DNA of 64,000 nucleotides, from assembly GCF_018861905.1 (NCBI RefSeq), contig NZ_JAHLDU010000001.1, positions 1 to 64,000 on the forward strand, in the 5' to 3' direction. Both the position numbers and the translations under genes were made by a program. The notes beneath the pieces were generated by a model, which was given only the letters and a program-made list of their open reading frames with translations, was not told the origin of the DNA and made no database searches. Below, piece after piece: positions 17,334 to 26,940 of the stretch. This DNA is from Clostridium sp. DSM 17811 (GTDB lineage: Bacteria > Bacillota > Clostridia > Clostridiales > Clostridiaceae). How positions within the stretch are numbered: the first letter of the stretch is position 1; each line of letters starts with the position of its first letter.

Positions 17334-20300
17334 CTAGCTTATTGCTGCATATCCAACAGTAATTGTTAATATGTGACCTGCTCCACTTACAACATAAGTT
17401 GCTGAAGTAGATCCTGCTATTGTAATAGCTCCTGTTGCTGCTATTCCTGTGAATGTATGATTAGCATCTGCTGTTAATACAACTGTTGCTGCTGGTGTTG
17501 CTGCTACAAAGTTACCAGTTGCTGGTGTTGTCCAACTAATTGTTCCTGTGTAACCTGTTCCTGCTGCTATTGTAGTTGCTGGTGTTCCATCAACTGCTGG
17601 TGTAGCAACTAATATCGTTGATGGTGCAATTAGTGCTGCTGATACATTTACTGTATAAGTTGCTGTTACAGCTGTATTAGCAGTTGTTGCTGCTCTCGTA
17701 GCTGTAATTACAGTTGTTCCAGGTGCAAAAATTGTAACTTCGCCTGTTGTTGGATTAACTGTAGCTGTTGCTGGTGTTGCACTTGAATAAGTGATAGTTC
17801 CAGCTCCAATACCGCTAGCTGCATTTGTAAATGCTGAATCAGTTGCTAATTTAGCTACTGTTGCTCCACTTCCAAATACGATTGTTGATGGGGCTTGTGT
17901 TGCTACTACGATAACCCTATAGGCTGCATCTGTCTTAGTTATTTCAGGGTTTGCAATGTTAGTTACAGTGAACTCACCACTCCATGCTTTTGATGCAGGA
18001 GTATAAGTTGAACCTGGTGCAATTGTTACAACGTAAGCTGGGTCAACAGCTGCATTGGCTAATGCCAACATTGCTGATTCAACATCGGCTTGTGTGTTAG
18101 CTGTTCCAGAAGGTACTGTTGTTACTACTGCATTTGTAACGTTAGCAAGTTGTGCTGTTGCTCCTGTTACATCTACTGCTACAGCTACTGTTATAGATCT
18201 ATATGTTGCATCTGTAATAGTGTTTGTATTTGTTACATCATTTGTTACTATTAACTTACCAGTCCATACTTTTGATACAGTACTATAAGTTGAACCAGCT
18301 GCAATTGTAACTGTGTAACCTGAACCAACTTTTGCTTGAGCTAATGTAGTAATTGCTGTTTCAACAGCAGCTTGAGCACCTGCACCTGTAGTATTTGTTC
18401 CGAAAGGAACTGTTGTTATTGCTGCATTAGTAACCTTAGCAAGTTCTGCTGTAGCTCCTGCTGTAGATGCTGCATTAACTACAGTAATTGTTCTGTATGC
18501 ATCTGTAGTTGCATTTGCAGCTGTTGTGTTGTTAGTTACTATAAGCTTACCAGTCCAAGATTTTGATGCTGTACTATAAGTTGAACCTTCTGCTATTGTT
18601 ACTGTATAAGCTTGGTCAACTGCTGCATTAGCTAATTTCAATATTGCTGCTTCAACAGCGACCTGAGTGTTAGCTGTTCCAGAAGGTAGTGTTGTTACTA
18701 CTGCATTAGTAACCTTAGCAAGTTCTATTACTGAACCTGCTGCAGATGCTGCAGTAGCTACTGTGATTGTTCTATATGTTGCATCTGTAGTTGTGTTTGC
18801 ACCAGTTATGATATTGGTTACTGTTAACTTACCAGTCCATAATTTTGAAGTAGTGCTATAAGATGAACCATCTGCTATTGTTACTGTATAAGCTGGGTCA
18901 ACTGCTGCATTAGCTAAATTCACTATTGCTGCTTCAACAGCAATTTTAGTGTTAAGTGTTCCAGAAGGTACTGTTGTTACTACTGCATTAGTAATCTTAG
19001 CAAGCTCTGTTGTTGATCCTGCTGTAGATACTCCAGTAGCTACTACGACTGTTCTGTATCCTGCATCTGTAGTTGTGTTTGCAGCTGTTGTGTTGTTAGT
19101 TACTATAAGCTTACCAATCCATGTTTTTGATGCTGTGCTATAAGTTGAACCATCTGCGATTGTTACTGTATACGCTGGGTCAACTGCTGCATTAGCTAAT
19201 TTTAATATTGCTGCTTCAACAGCAACTTGAGTGTTAGCTGTTCCAAAAGGTACTGTTGTTACTACTGCTGGAGTAACCAAAGCAAGTTGTGCAATAGCTC
19301 CTGCTGAAGATGCTGCAGTAGCTACTGTGATTGTTCTGTATGTTGCATCAGTAGTTGTGTTTGCAGGTGTTGCGATGTTATTTACTGTAAACTTACCAGT
19401 CCAAGATTTTGATTCTGTACTATAAGTTGAACCTGCTGCGATTGCTACATGGTATGTTGGATCAACTGCTGCTTGAGCTAATGTTGTCATTGCTGCTTCA
19501 ACAGCTATTTGAGTGTTAGCTGTTCCATTAGGTACTGTTGTTACTTCTGCATTAGTAATCTTAGCAAGTTCTGTTGCTGATCCTGCTGCATCAGCTGCAG
19601 TAGCTACTGTAATTGTTCTGTATCCTGCATCTGTAGTTGTGTTTTCAGCTGTTGTGTTATTAGTTACTATAAGTTTACCAATCCATGATTTTGATGCTGT
19701 GCTATAAGTTGAACCATCTGCAATTGTTACTGTATAAGCTGGGTCAACTGCTGCATTAGCTAATTTTAATATTGCTGCTTCAACAGCAACTTGAGTGTTA
19801 GCTGTTCCAAAAGGTACTGTTGTTACTACTGCTGGAGTAACCAAAGCAAGTTGTGCAATAGCTCCTGCTGCAGATGCTGAAGTAGCCACTGTGATTGATC
19901 TAGCTGCTACGTCTGTAGTAACCGCAAGATTCGTATTATTAGTTACTATGAACTTACCTGTCCATACTTTTAATGTAGGACTATAAGTTGAATCTGCTTG
20001 GATTGATACAGTGTAACCTGTGTCAACTGCATGATTAGCTAATACAAGCATTGCTGCTTCAACACCAACTTGAGTGTTAGCTGTTCCAAAAGGTACTGTT
20101 GTTACTACTGCATTAGTAACCTTAGCAAGCTCTGATTTTATTGCACTAGTTACTGTTAATGTAGCTGAAACAGTTACATTGTTTGTGTTTACTACACCAC
20201 TAGTTGCTGCTAAAGTTCCAGTAAATGTGAAGCTTCCTGCTACTGTTGCAGAAGCTACCTTGTCCCATGTTACAGCTATATCTTTAGTTGTACCATCAGA

Positions 20301-21029
20301 TAATGTTGCTTTTACAGTTGTTGGTAATGTATAAGAATCACCTGTTGCTGCTGTAGCGTTAATAGCACTAACTGATGAAACTACTGGAAGAGCTGCTGCC
20401 TCTGTTAATACTTTAATTTGAGCTTCTACTGCTGTTAATGTATCAAGCTTTGTTACTAAAGCTTTTTGTGTATCTGTTAATGCTGTATAAGCTGTTTTTG
20501 CTGCTGTTACTGCTGCTGAGTCAGTTAATTTCAAATCAGCTACTGCTGGTAAAGCTGCTATTGTAGTATCTACTGCTGCTGCTTTTTCAGCATCTGTTGT
20601 AACAATTACTGGAGGTGTGTAAGTAGTTATATCCACTGTTGATGTAGCAACTTTATCTGTTGCAACTTTAACTGCAGCTGTTATACTTGCAGCATTAGCT
20701 GTAACATATGTTTTAATTGCTGTTGGATCAGTAAGGCTTACATTTCCAGCTAAAAGATATTTCGCAACTTCTGCTGATTGTGCAGTTAATTTAGCATTTG
20801 AATCAAAATATTTTCCACTAGCGTCTTCTATTAGGAATACATCTCCACCAGCATCTTTTAAATCTGCAATTAATGCTTTTATAGTTTCTGAAGAAGAGAC
20901 AGCATAGATTTTTTTATTTGTAGTATTTATAATGTCCCCTGTTGCTGCATGAGCTAAGCTTGTACTACCTGCTGCAATTGCTAAAGCAAAAGAAGCCATT
21001 GCTATCTTTTTGTAAGTGTTACTTTTCAT
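17334..21029 (-). CDS. Large S-layer-like surface protein with eight tandem ~94-residue repeats
   Basis: The 1231-residue secreted protein is rich in Ala, Thr and Val and almost free of Cys. It has a signal peptide (1-29), then the N-terminal module it shares with the protein at 11213-13981 (NTTNKKIYAVSSSE and on, about 30-140). A helical linker with QKALVTKL and a Big_4-like Ig domain (about 215-290) follow. Eight repeats of about 94 residues (282 bases) then each start with ELAKVTNAVVTTVP-type sequence, and a Big_2-like domain and a terminal beta domain close the protein. GGGGG precedes the ATG. No SLH, CWB2 or LPXTG anchor is visible. Composition and size suggest an abundant S-layer or adhesin protein; the role is inferred. 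Confidence 0.75.
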   Translation of the reverse strand: MKSNTYKKIAMASFALAIAAGSTSLAHAATGDIINTTNKKIYAVSSSETIKALIADLKDAGGDVFLIEDASGKYFDSNAKLTAQSAEVAKYLLAGNVSLTDPTAIKTYVTANAASITAAVKVATDKVATSTVDITTYTPPVIVTTDAEKAAAVDTTIAALPAVADLKLTDSAAVTAAKTAYTALTDTQKALVTKLDTLTAVEAQIKVLTEAAALPVVSSVSAINATAATGDSYTLPTTVKATLSDGTTKDIAVTWDKVASATVAGSFTFTGTLAATSGVVNTNNVTVSATLTVTSAIKSELAKVTNAVVTTVPFGTANTQVGVEAAMLVLANHAVDTGYTVSIQADSTYSPTLKVWTGKFIVTNNTNLAVTTDVAARSITVATSASAAGAIAQLALVTPAVVTTVPFGTANTQVAVEAAILKLANAAVDPAYTVTIADGSTYSTASKSWIGKLIVTNNTTAENTTTDAGYRTITVATAADAAGSATELAKITNAEVTTVPNGTANTQIAVEAAMTTLAQAAVDPTYHVAIAAGSTYSTESKSWTGKFTVNNIATPANTTTDATYRTITVATAASSAGAIAQLALVTPAVVTTVPFGTANTQVAVEAAILKLANAAVDPAYTVTIADGSTYSTASKTWIGKLIVTNNTTAANTTTDAGYRTVVVATGVSTAGSTTELAKITNAVVTTVPSGTLNTKIAVEAAIVNLANAAVDPAYTVTIADGSSYSTTSKLWTGKLTVTNIITGANTTTDATYRTITVATAASAAGSVIELAKVTNAVVTTLPSGTANTQVAVEAAILKLANAAVDQAYTVTIAEGSTYSTASKSWTGKLIVTNNTTAANATTDAYRTITVVNAASTAGATAELAKVTNAAITTVPFGTNTTGAGAQAAVETAITTLAQAKVGSGYTVTIAAGSTYSTVSKVWTGKLIVTNDVTNTNTITDATYRSITVAVAVDVTGATAQLANVTNAVVTTVPSGTANTQADVESAMLALANAAVDPAYVVTIAPGSTYTPASKAWSGEFTVTNIANPEITKTDAAYRVIVVATQAPSTIVFGSGATVAKLATDSAFTNAASGIGAGTITYSSATPATATVNPTTGEVTIFAPGTTVITATRAATTANTAVTATYTVNVSAALIAPSTILVATPAVDGTPATTIAAGTGYTGTISWTTPATGNFVAATPAATVVLTADANHTFTGIAATGAITIAGSTSATYVVSGAGHILTITVGYAAIS
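17890..20150 (-). repeat. Eight tandem 279-288 bp coding repeats
   Basis: Repeat starts are regular; the same point recurs at about 18667, 18949, 19231, 19513 and 19795, each 282 bases apart. The units around 19231 and 19795 are identical over roughly 130 bases and encode the variant LALVTPAVVTTVPFG, while neighbouring units differ more. This points to a two-unit (564-base) duplication or gene conversion. Confidence 0.75.
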
Positions 21030-21123
21030 TATATTTCCCCCTTAAGATTAGACCGCTTTATTATTTATGCTCGTCAGACCATAAATTGTATCATGTGTAC
21101 ATTTTAAGTTACTTATAATTTTA

Positions 21124-21156
21124 AATATAGTCGTACTGTTACGCACGACTATATTA
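21124..21156 (-). terminator. Terminator after the second S-layer-like gene
   Basis: ATATAGTCGT and ACGACTATAT form a 10-bp perfect stem with a loop of about 10 bases. It lies 40 bases past the stop at 21195 and T-rich sequence follows on the minus strand. Confidence 0.6.
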
Positions 21157-21194
21157 AAATGCTTATTTATTTACTTATTTATTTAACTATTTAA

Positions 21195-24100
21195 CTATTG
21201 TGTAACTATAGATGCTGCAGCTCCTGTTTTAATTACCTTTGAACTTGCATCGATTATTTTGTAAGAATATGATCCTAACAAATCAGTTCCAAATCCTGTG
21301 ATAGTAAATGTTCCATCTGCTGCAATTGCTCCAGTTTTAAGATCATTTCCCATTGTATCTCCAACTAATACAACTTTTAAACCAGTTAGATTAGTACCTG
21401 ATACTTTACCATCTAATATTCCTAATCCTGGGTTAAATGTATAACCAGCATTTAAAGTAGCATCATTTGTTACTACTGGTGTATCTGTTAATACTTTAGT
21501 TGCAGTTGTTAATGCTGTATTTGCAGTTGCTAATTTTGTTGTTGCATCTGTTATAGTAGCTGTAACATTTGTTGCTACTGCTTTATCTAATTCAGTTTTA
21601 GCGTTTGTTACATCTGTGTAAACTGAAGCTGTAGCAAGTCCTTTTGCTGCTGTATAAGCAGTTTGTGCTGCTACTACTTTACCAGTTTCTGCAGTTGCTG
21701 CTGCTTTTGCATCTGTTAATGCTTTAGTTCCATCTGTTAATACTTTAGTTGCAGCTGTTAATGCTGTATTTGCATTTGCTAATGTTGTTGTTGCAGCTGT
21801 TATAGTAGCTGTAACATTTGTTGCTACTGCTTTATCTAATTCAGTTTTAGCATTTGTTACATCTGTATAAACTGAAGCTGTAGCAAGTCCAGTTGCTGCT
21901 GTATAAGCAGTTTGTGCTGCTACTACTTTACCAGTTTCTGCAGTTGCTGCTGCTTTTGCATCTGTTAATGCTTTATCTACTACTGGTGTACCAGCGAATA
22001 CAATCTTAATTGTCTTATTAGGTCCACTTTGAGCAACACCAGTAACTGTAATGAAATCACCAGGTTGTGCAGTACCAGTTATTGTTCCATCAAGAGCAAC
22101 TTTAAAATCTGATCCAGTTGCAAATTTAGTTTTAGTTATATCATTGACTGTTAAGAAAGTTGATAACTCCATACTATCTTGACCATATTGATCATTAGCT
22201 CCGATATAAACATTTTGTGTAGATGCTTTAGCTCCGTTTGGAAGGTATTGAGATAAAGAGTTTCCTAACATATCTGCATAACTATTACCAGCAGACTGAG
22301 TAAGAGTTATAGTATCGTTATCTTTTGAAATACCATTTACCTCTGTAGATACAGAAGCATATATTGAAGAAGCTACTGGGTCTACTGTTGAAGATGTAAT
22401 ATCTGCAGTTTTTACATATATAGTTTTATCAGCACCTTGAATACTTACTGTTAATTTAGTACTTGATCCAGTTTTTGCAGAATCTGCAAAGTCTAGTGCA
22501 ACTACTTTAAGAGCATCATAAGCGCAAGATCCTGTTGCTGCAGGTCCTTTTGCAATTACAAAGTCTTTACTATCAACAGATGCAGCAATTATTGGGTTAC
22601 CTGCTAACAATACTTTTGATCCGCTTGAAGTTGTACCATAAACTTTTGGGTTAGCTTTATAATCTATTTGTCTATCAGAAACTGTTTTAGTATTATGATC
22701 AATATCAGCATATATTGGCTTAGTTACTGCATCCAATACATAATCTTTGATATCTTTATTATCTAATACTGTGAATGTTTGTGATTGAGAATCAACTGGT
22801 GAAGCTATATCTGTTGCAGTTCTCAAAGTAATACCATCAGATTTATATCTATCAGTGTTATACAACTCAAATGTAATTGTTGCTGATCCTGCTACTCCTG
22901 CTTTAAGTGCAAGATATTTATTTCCTGTAGCTAATGAAGTAGCTGTTGTATCATTTTTGTCCTTATCTTGATAAGAAACGCCAACAACTGTTGGTGCAGA
23001 AGAAACTGCTTTAACATAATATTGACTTATTGTATTACTACTATCAGCACCTGTAGTCATATCAATTACTCTATCATATTGATCTTTAACAGAAAGTCCT
23101 TCTTTATCCCATCCAAAATCAACACGTTGAATTGCTGCATCAGTACCTTGTACAGCTTGCATAATAGTCTTATATTTTGAAGTATCTAAAGTTAATGTAT
23201 CAGCCATAACTTTTTTCTGAACATTTACAGTTATAGTGCTATATTTACCTGTTGATGATGCTACTGAAGCTGTTATAGTTCTTTGTCCATCATTTGGATA
23301 TCCGATACCTCTACCTGTATCTCCAACTTGATCTCCAATTCTTAATACAGCATCTCCATTAGCATCTTTAGACCAGAATGCACCTGAAATTGAAACATCT
23401 TTTGTAACTACATCTGCATATTTTGTTAATACTTTTCCATTTTGATCTAATGCTACAAATGGAATTATTTTGTCTTCTCCAGTAGCTATATTATAAGCAG
23501 GAACTTGTAACTGTATTGAATCTACTTTTGCTTCTCTTTTCATTATTACGTTAAGTATTGATGATTTTCCTGTATAAGTCATAGCATTAATTACTATTGG
23601 CATATCTATTGAATTAGTATCTGTTGCACTCTTAACTTGAACTTGAATAGCTGCTTTCTTTGAATCAATTGGATCATGTACAACTTTAGTTGTTATATAA
23701 GCATTTGTTCCAGTTAATTCATCAGTACCGTCAATTAATATTAGACCATTTTTTACTATATCGTAATCTGTTGTAGGGTTACCACTTACATCAGTTGCAG
23801 TATAAGTAAGATAGAATAAGCTTGAAGTATCTTGTGCTGTTAAAACTTTACCATCTTTATTTGTTATTGCTGAAATATTTATGTCACTTAATGTACCAAC
23901 TTGTGAAGTTACAGCTAATGTAGCACTTTTGTTAACTCCAGTTGTTGTATCATAAGCACTTATTACAACTGTACTAAGTTGTAAAATATTCATATTTGCA
24001 GATGGTGTTACTGTAATTACGCCATCTTTTCCTGTTGCAGAACCTACTCCAGATTGGAATGTTAAACCGTTAGCAAGAGAAGAAGTTGTAATATCATTTC

Positions 24101-24803
24101 CATATTGATCTAATACTTGATAAGTTGCATATCCAACTCTATCAGCACTAGTACCACCCTTAGGTATATTACCAAGTCCTAATTTAGTTGAAGTTATATC
24201 AATTTTAGCAATTTTTTGTGAAGCTACATTTATAGTTGATGTTCCGAAATCTTTTCCGTCATTAACTACGTTAACTGTATAATCTGATGGTGGTAAATTT
24301 GATGCATTAGTTAATGTAGCTTCTGTTTTAGCAGTATTCCAAGTAGCTGTCATAGTTGAAACTACAGCTGATCCTTGTTTAACTGTAAATACAACTTTTG
24401 ATGTATCAGCTACTGTACCATTAAATGTTGCTTTGAAGCTTTTAGCGTTAATAGCTGCTGTTGTTACTGATGTAGCTGCTGTAACAGTTGCATCTCCAGC
24501 ACCAATTTGAGTTGTTCCTGTAGAATTTGTATAAGTTACTGCTGGTATAACGCTTGCATTTATTGATGCGCCTGTAAGATTGTCTATCCAATTACCATCG
24601 AAATTTTTAACATAAACTGTTCCACCTGCAACTACTGCAGCAGCGATTTCTGTTGCGTTAGCTGGGTCATTAGCATAAGCTAAGTCATAAGCTTTAGTTC
24701 CTATTACCACTGTACCATCAGCCATTGCTGCGAATGCTGAGAAAGATGTTGATCCTGCTATCATTAAGGCAGCAAGAGCTGTGCTTGTAATTTTCTTGTT
24801 CAT
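21195..24803 (-). CDS. Large S-layer-like surface protein (type A N-module)
   Basis: The protein has 1202 residues from ATG 24803, which follows TCGGAGGTATATTT; an upstream in-frame ATG at 24848 lies in a hairpin and lacks a ribosome binding site. The signal peptide MNKKITSTALAALMIAGSTS is followed by a short module (about 28-95: DGTVVIGTKAYDL, VYVKNFDGNW, VIPAVTY) shared with the proteins at 26941-27300 and 37683-39461. Numerous Ig-like beta domains fill the middle. Near the C-terminus two almost identical 83-residue helical repeats (ALTDAKAAATAETGKVVAAQ) precede a final beta domain. It is probably a main cell-surface array protein. It lies 90 bases behind the triple-tyrosine-motif gene, separated only by a weak hairpin, so readthrough is likely. 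Confidence 0.75.
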   Translation of the reverse strand: MNKKITSTALAALMIAGSTSFSAFAAMADGTVVIGTKAYDLAYANDPANATEIAAAVVAGGTVYVKNFDGNWIDNLTGASINASVIPAVTYTNSTGTTQIGAGDATVTAATSVTTAAINAKSFKATFNGTVADTSKVVFTVKQGSAVVSTMTATWNTAKTEATLTNASNLPPSDYTVNVVNDGKDFGTSTINVASQKIAKIDITSTKLGLGNIPKGGTSADRVGYATYQVLDQYGNDITTSSLANGLTFQSGVGSATGKDGVITVTPSANMNILQLSTVVISAYDTTTGVNKSATLAVTSQVGTLSDINISAITNKDGKVLTAQDTSSLFYLTYTATDVSGNPTTDYDIVKNGLILIDGTDELTGTNAYITTKVVHDPIDSKKAAIQVQVKSATDTNSIDMPIVINAMTYTGKSSILNVIMKREAKVDSIQLQVPAYNIATGEDKIIPFVALDQNGKVLTKYADVVTKDVSISGAFWSKDANGDAVLRIGDQVGDTGRGIGYPNDGQRTITASVASSTGKYSTITVNVQKKVMADTLTLDTSKYKTIMQAVQGTDAAIQRVDFGWDKEGLSVKDQYDRVIDMTTGADSSNTISQYYVKAVSSAPTVVGVSYQDKDKNDTTATSLATGNKYLALKAGVAGSATITFELYNTDRYKSDGITLRTATDIASPVDSQSQTFTVLDNKDIKDYVLDAVTKPIYADIDHNTKTVSDRQIDYKANPKVYGTTSSGSKVLLAGNPIIAASVDSKDFVIAKGPAATGSCAYDALKVVALDFADSAKTGSSTKLTVSIQGADKTIYVKTADITSSTVDPVASSIYASVSTEVNGISKDNDTITLTQSAGNSYADMLGNSLSQYLPNGAKASTQNVYIGANDQYGQDSMELSTFLTVNDITKTKFATGSDFKVALDGTITGTAQPGDFITVTGVAQSGPNKTIKIVFAGTPVVDKALTDAKAAATAETGKVVAAQTAYTAATGLATASVYTDVTNAKTELDKAVATNVTATITAATTTLANANTALTAATKVLTDGTKALTDAKAAATAETGKVVAAQTAYTAAKGLATASVYTDVTNAKTELDKAVATNVTATITDATTKLATANTALTTATKVLTDTPVVTNDATLNAGYTFNPGLGILDGKVSGTNLTGLKVVLVGDTMGNDLKTGAIAADGTFTITGFGTDLLGSYSYKIIDASSKVIKTGAAASIVTQ
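21485..21982 (-). repeat. Two 249-bp tandem coding repeats
   Basis: Equivalent points (CTGTTAATACTTTAGTTGCAG) occur at 21485 and 21734, exactly 249 bases or 83 codons apart. The two units are nearly identical through the helical segment, indicating a recent in-frame duplication. Confidence 0.7.
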
Positions 24804-24848
24804 ATAAATATACCTCCGATTAATTTTAGTTTGTTTTTTTATTGGCAA

Positions 24849-24873
24849 CCCTTAATTAATTTTAATTAAGGGT
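24849..24873 (-). terminator. Hairpin between the two S-layer-region genes (attenuator-like)
   Basis: ACCCTTAATTAA and TTAATTAAGGGT pair perfectly around a tiny loop. It lies between the stop at 24893 and the start at 24803. No T-run follows on the minus strand, so it may only reduce readthrough or protect mRNA ends. Confidence 0.5.
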
Positions 24874-24892
24874 TAATTCCTTTTGAAAGTTA

Positions 24893-26191
24893 TTAGTTTG
24901 CTGCTGTTAAAACTACATCACTTGTTCCAACTATTGTTCCAGCTGCATTTGTTAATTTAATTGTAACTGTATCTCCAACTGATTTAGCTGGGAATAATGT
25001 AGTAGACGCTCCTAAATTAGCTATTGTTGATAATTTACTTGCACCACTAAATACTTGGTATTGAGTTGCTCCTGCTTGACTTGAAGTAGCAGTTATTACT
25101 GCTCCAAAGGTTGCAGATTTTACTGTAGCTGAAATTGTTGCTGTTCCTGGTACTACTACTACAGGTGCAACATCAATTGTTCCAGATTGTCCTAATTTTA
25201 CATCTATTGCTTTAATTTCATTGTTACTTGCATCAAGTAATTTAACTGTTACTGCATCTCCTGCAACTTTAGCTGGGAATACTGTTGTAGCTGTTCCTAA
25301 TGCTGATTTAGCTGTTAAGTTGCTTGTACCAGTAACTATTTGATATTGTGTAGCTTTTGGGAAAGCTTTAAGGCCATCAGCTGTCATAGTTACGTTTCCA
25401 ACTGCTCCAAATGTTGCTGCTTTGATTGTAGTATCAAATATTGTTGTTGATGAATTTGTTACTTTTACCATTACTGTTTTCCAGCCTTCATATCCTTTTT
25501 TAGCCCATGTTGTTGATTTTGCTGTGTTAACATGTGCAATAAGCATATAAGTTCCTGGTGTTTTAAATGTCATTGAAGGAGTTGCAGAATAATCTGCTGG
25601 TCCGTTTAACCATGTTCCTGTTGCTGTATCCATTGCGAATAATTGATAAAGGTATGGTCCAGCGATTCCGCCTATTTGGCTTATTCCGTTGAATTTAGCT
25701 GTTAAGCCAGTAACTGCAACGTCTGCTGCTCCATTTGTATATACTCTGTTGTTATCATCTTTGCTTACGCAATTAAGTCCTGCTACATAATAACTATCAA
25801 AGTTACCAGTTGCATTTGATTTAACTCCAGTTTTTCCTGCTGTTTTAACCCATATTGAAACTTTATATTTTCCTAATGTTAATGCTTTTGATGCTGGTAA
25901 CACATAAGGTGTTTTAGAATTTACTGCAGCTGTGTATCCAGTTGTTAGCTCAGTCCATTTACCAGCTTCGTTTCCAATAAATGCTCTGTATTGAACATCT
26001 CCTGAAAATTTTGCAGCAGTTACTGTAAATGTTTCAGTGTCCCCAACCACTAGTGGTGAATGTTCTATACCTGCGTAGTTAATTGTTGGTGTTGCTACTG
26101 TTGCTGCGTTTGCTGTAACATTTGTTAAAGATCCAACTGTTACAAATAATGCTACTAAAGACATACTTAGTATTTTTTTAATCTTTATCAT
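24893..26191 (-). CDS. Secreted triple-tyrosine-motif (Y_Y_Y-like) protein
   Basis: This 432-residue protein has a signal peptide (1-29). Two related domains follow (about 35-140 and 140-255), each with the Y..F/L....G.W..... and Y.....V.T..... pattern of Y_Y_Y-type beta domains (VQYRAFIGNEAGKW, YLYQLFAMDTATGTW). Two repeats of about 80 residues end the protein (AATFGAVGNVTM, SATFGAVITATS). GGGAGGGGAC precedes the ATG. Y_Y_Y domains in clostridia occur in secreted and cell-wall proteins; ligand binding is inferred. It is the first gene downstream of two copies of the shared promoter-like motif and has a leader of about 450 bases. Confidence 0.65.
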   Translation of the reverse strand: MIKIKKILSMSLVALFVTVGSLTNVTANAATVATPTINYAGIEHSPLVVGDTETFTVTAAKFSGDVQYRAFIGNEAGKWTELTTGYTAAVNSKTPYVLPASKALTLGKYKVSIWVKTAGKTGVKSNATGNFDSYYVAGLNCVSKDDNNRVYTNGAADVAVTGLTAKFNGISQIGGIAGPYLYQLFAMDTATGTWLNGPADYSATPSMTFKTPGTYMLIAHVNTAKSTTWAKKGYEGWKTVMVKVTNSSTTIFDTTIKAATFGAVGNVTMTADGLKAFPKATQYQIVTGTSNLTAKSALGTATTVFPAKVAGDAVTVKLLDASNNEIKAIDVKLGQSGTIDVAPVVVVPGTATISATVKSATFGAVITATSSQAGATQYQVFSGASKLSTIANLGASTTLFPAKSVGDTVTIKLTNAAGTIVGTSDVVLTAAN

Positions 26192-26590
26192 GTATTTTGT
26201 CCCCTCCCATATTGTTATATGTTTTTATAATTTTGAAAATAAAAACCTAATTATTATTGTAGTCTTTTTATAAAGAATACAATTTGTTCTTCTTTAACTA
26301 CACCCCCTAGGGAGCTATTTTTTTTGTTACTATAAAACAACCTAAATTTGTTTTAAAGTAACATAGTAATTAAAGACTTTAATTTGCATGTAACCATTTT
26401 CTTGAATTTCTAATTTCTTATCAAAACATCGAATGCAGTATAATATTCTGATAATTTGAACCTATTTACACAAAATTTACGATATTTATATTATATAACA
26501 CTTTTGGTTAAATCTCAATATGTTAAATTAAATTTAACATGTTTACTTTATTCTTCACATATTTCATATTTCTTCACACATTTCATAAAT

Positions 26591-26634
26591 TTTCATATTA
26601 TTCATGTGTTTTCATATAATTCATGTATTTTCAT
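26591..26634. repeat. 19-bp tandem repeats in the leader
   Basis: TTTCATATTATTCATGTGT at 26591 is followed at 26610 by TTTCATATAATTCATGTAT and a partial third unit. Looser TTTCAT units continue to the left. It lies just inside the predicted transcript from the motif at 26641-26678, so it would form part of a long untranslated leader. Confidence 0.5.
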
Positions 26635-26640
26635 TGGTTA

Positions 26641-26678
26641 CACTTATATAACGTTTATGGTTATATTTTAGTTGCAAG
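26641..26678 (-). promoter_or_regulatory. Shared promoter-like motif, copy A
   Basis: On the minus strand this reads GCAACTAAA, then 14 bases, then CGTTATATAAGTG. AAC and CGT are separated by exactly 17 bases, the layout of extracytoplasmic-function (ECF) sigma promoters. It would drive 24893-26191 with a leader of about 450 bases. Confidence 0.5.
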
Positions 26679-26777
26679 TTTTAAGAGTTATTTTACATTA
26701 TTTAAATTTTATAAATAAATTTAGTATAAATAACTCATTTATAATTTAGATTGGTTGATATCTTTTTACATTCTTTT

Positions 26778-26818
26778 CACTTATATAACGCTTGTCCCTC
26801 TACTTTAGTTGCACTTTT
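26778..26818 (-). promoter_or_regulatory. Shared promoter-like motif, copy B
   Basis: The minus strand reads GCAACTAAA, 14 bases, CGTTATATAAGTG; AAC to CGT spacing is again 17. It lies about 135 bases upstream of copy A in the same orientation. Confidence 0.5.
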
Positions 26819-26940
26819 CAAAATTCTTTTTAATATTATATAAAACTTAAACATATAAACTAGAATATATTCTTTATTTAATATAGATAACTTACTTGAT
26901 ATAAGCGCTTTTATATGTTTATTATAGTATTCATGATTTA

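Larger units (their letters stand above)
26192..26940. other. Long noncoding leader/promoter region
   Basis: These 749 very AT-rich bases hold no gene. They contain two copies of the GCAACT-N-CGTTATA motif and a short tandem repeat array of TTTCAT units. A 71-codon plus-strand frame here (26456-26671) is low complexity and lacks a ribosome binding site. Confidence 0.5.

Noticed and set aside
18055-20334. Series of 63-86 residue plus-strand frames every 282 bases
   Set aside because: They are antisense shadows of the repeat units in the large S-layer-like gene and lack ribosome binding sites.
26456-26671. 71-codon plus-strand frame
   Set aside because: It is AT-rich low-complexity sequence over the tandem TTTCAT units and promoter motif, with no ribosome binding site.
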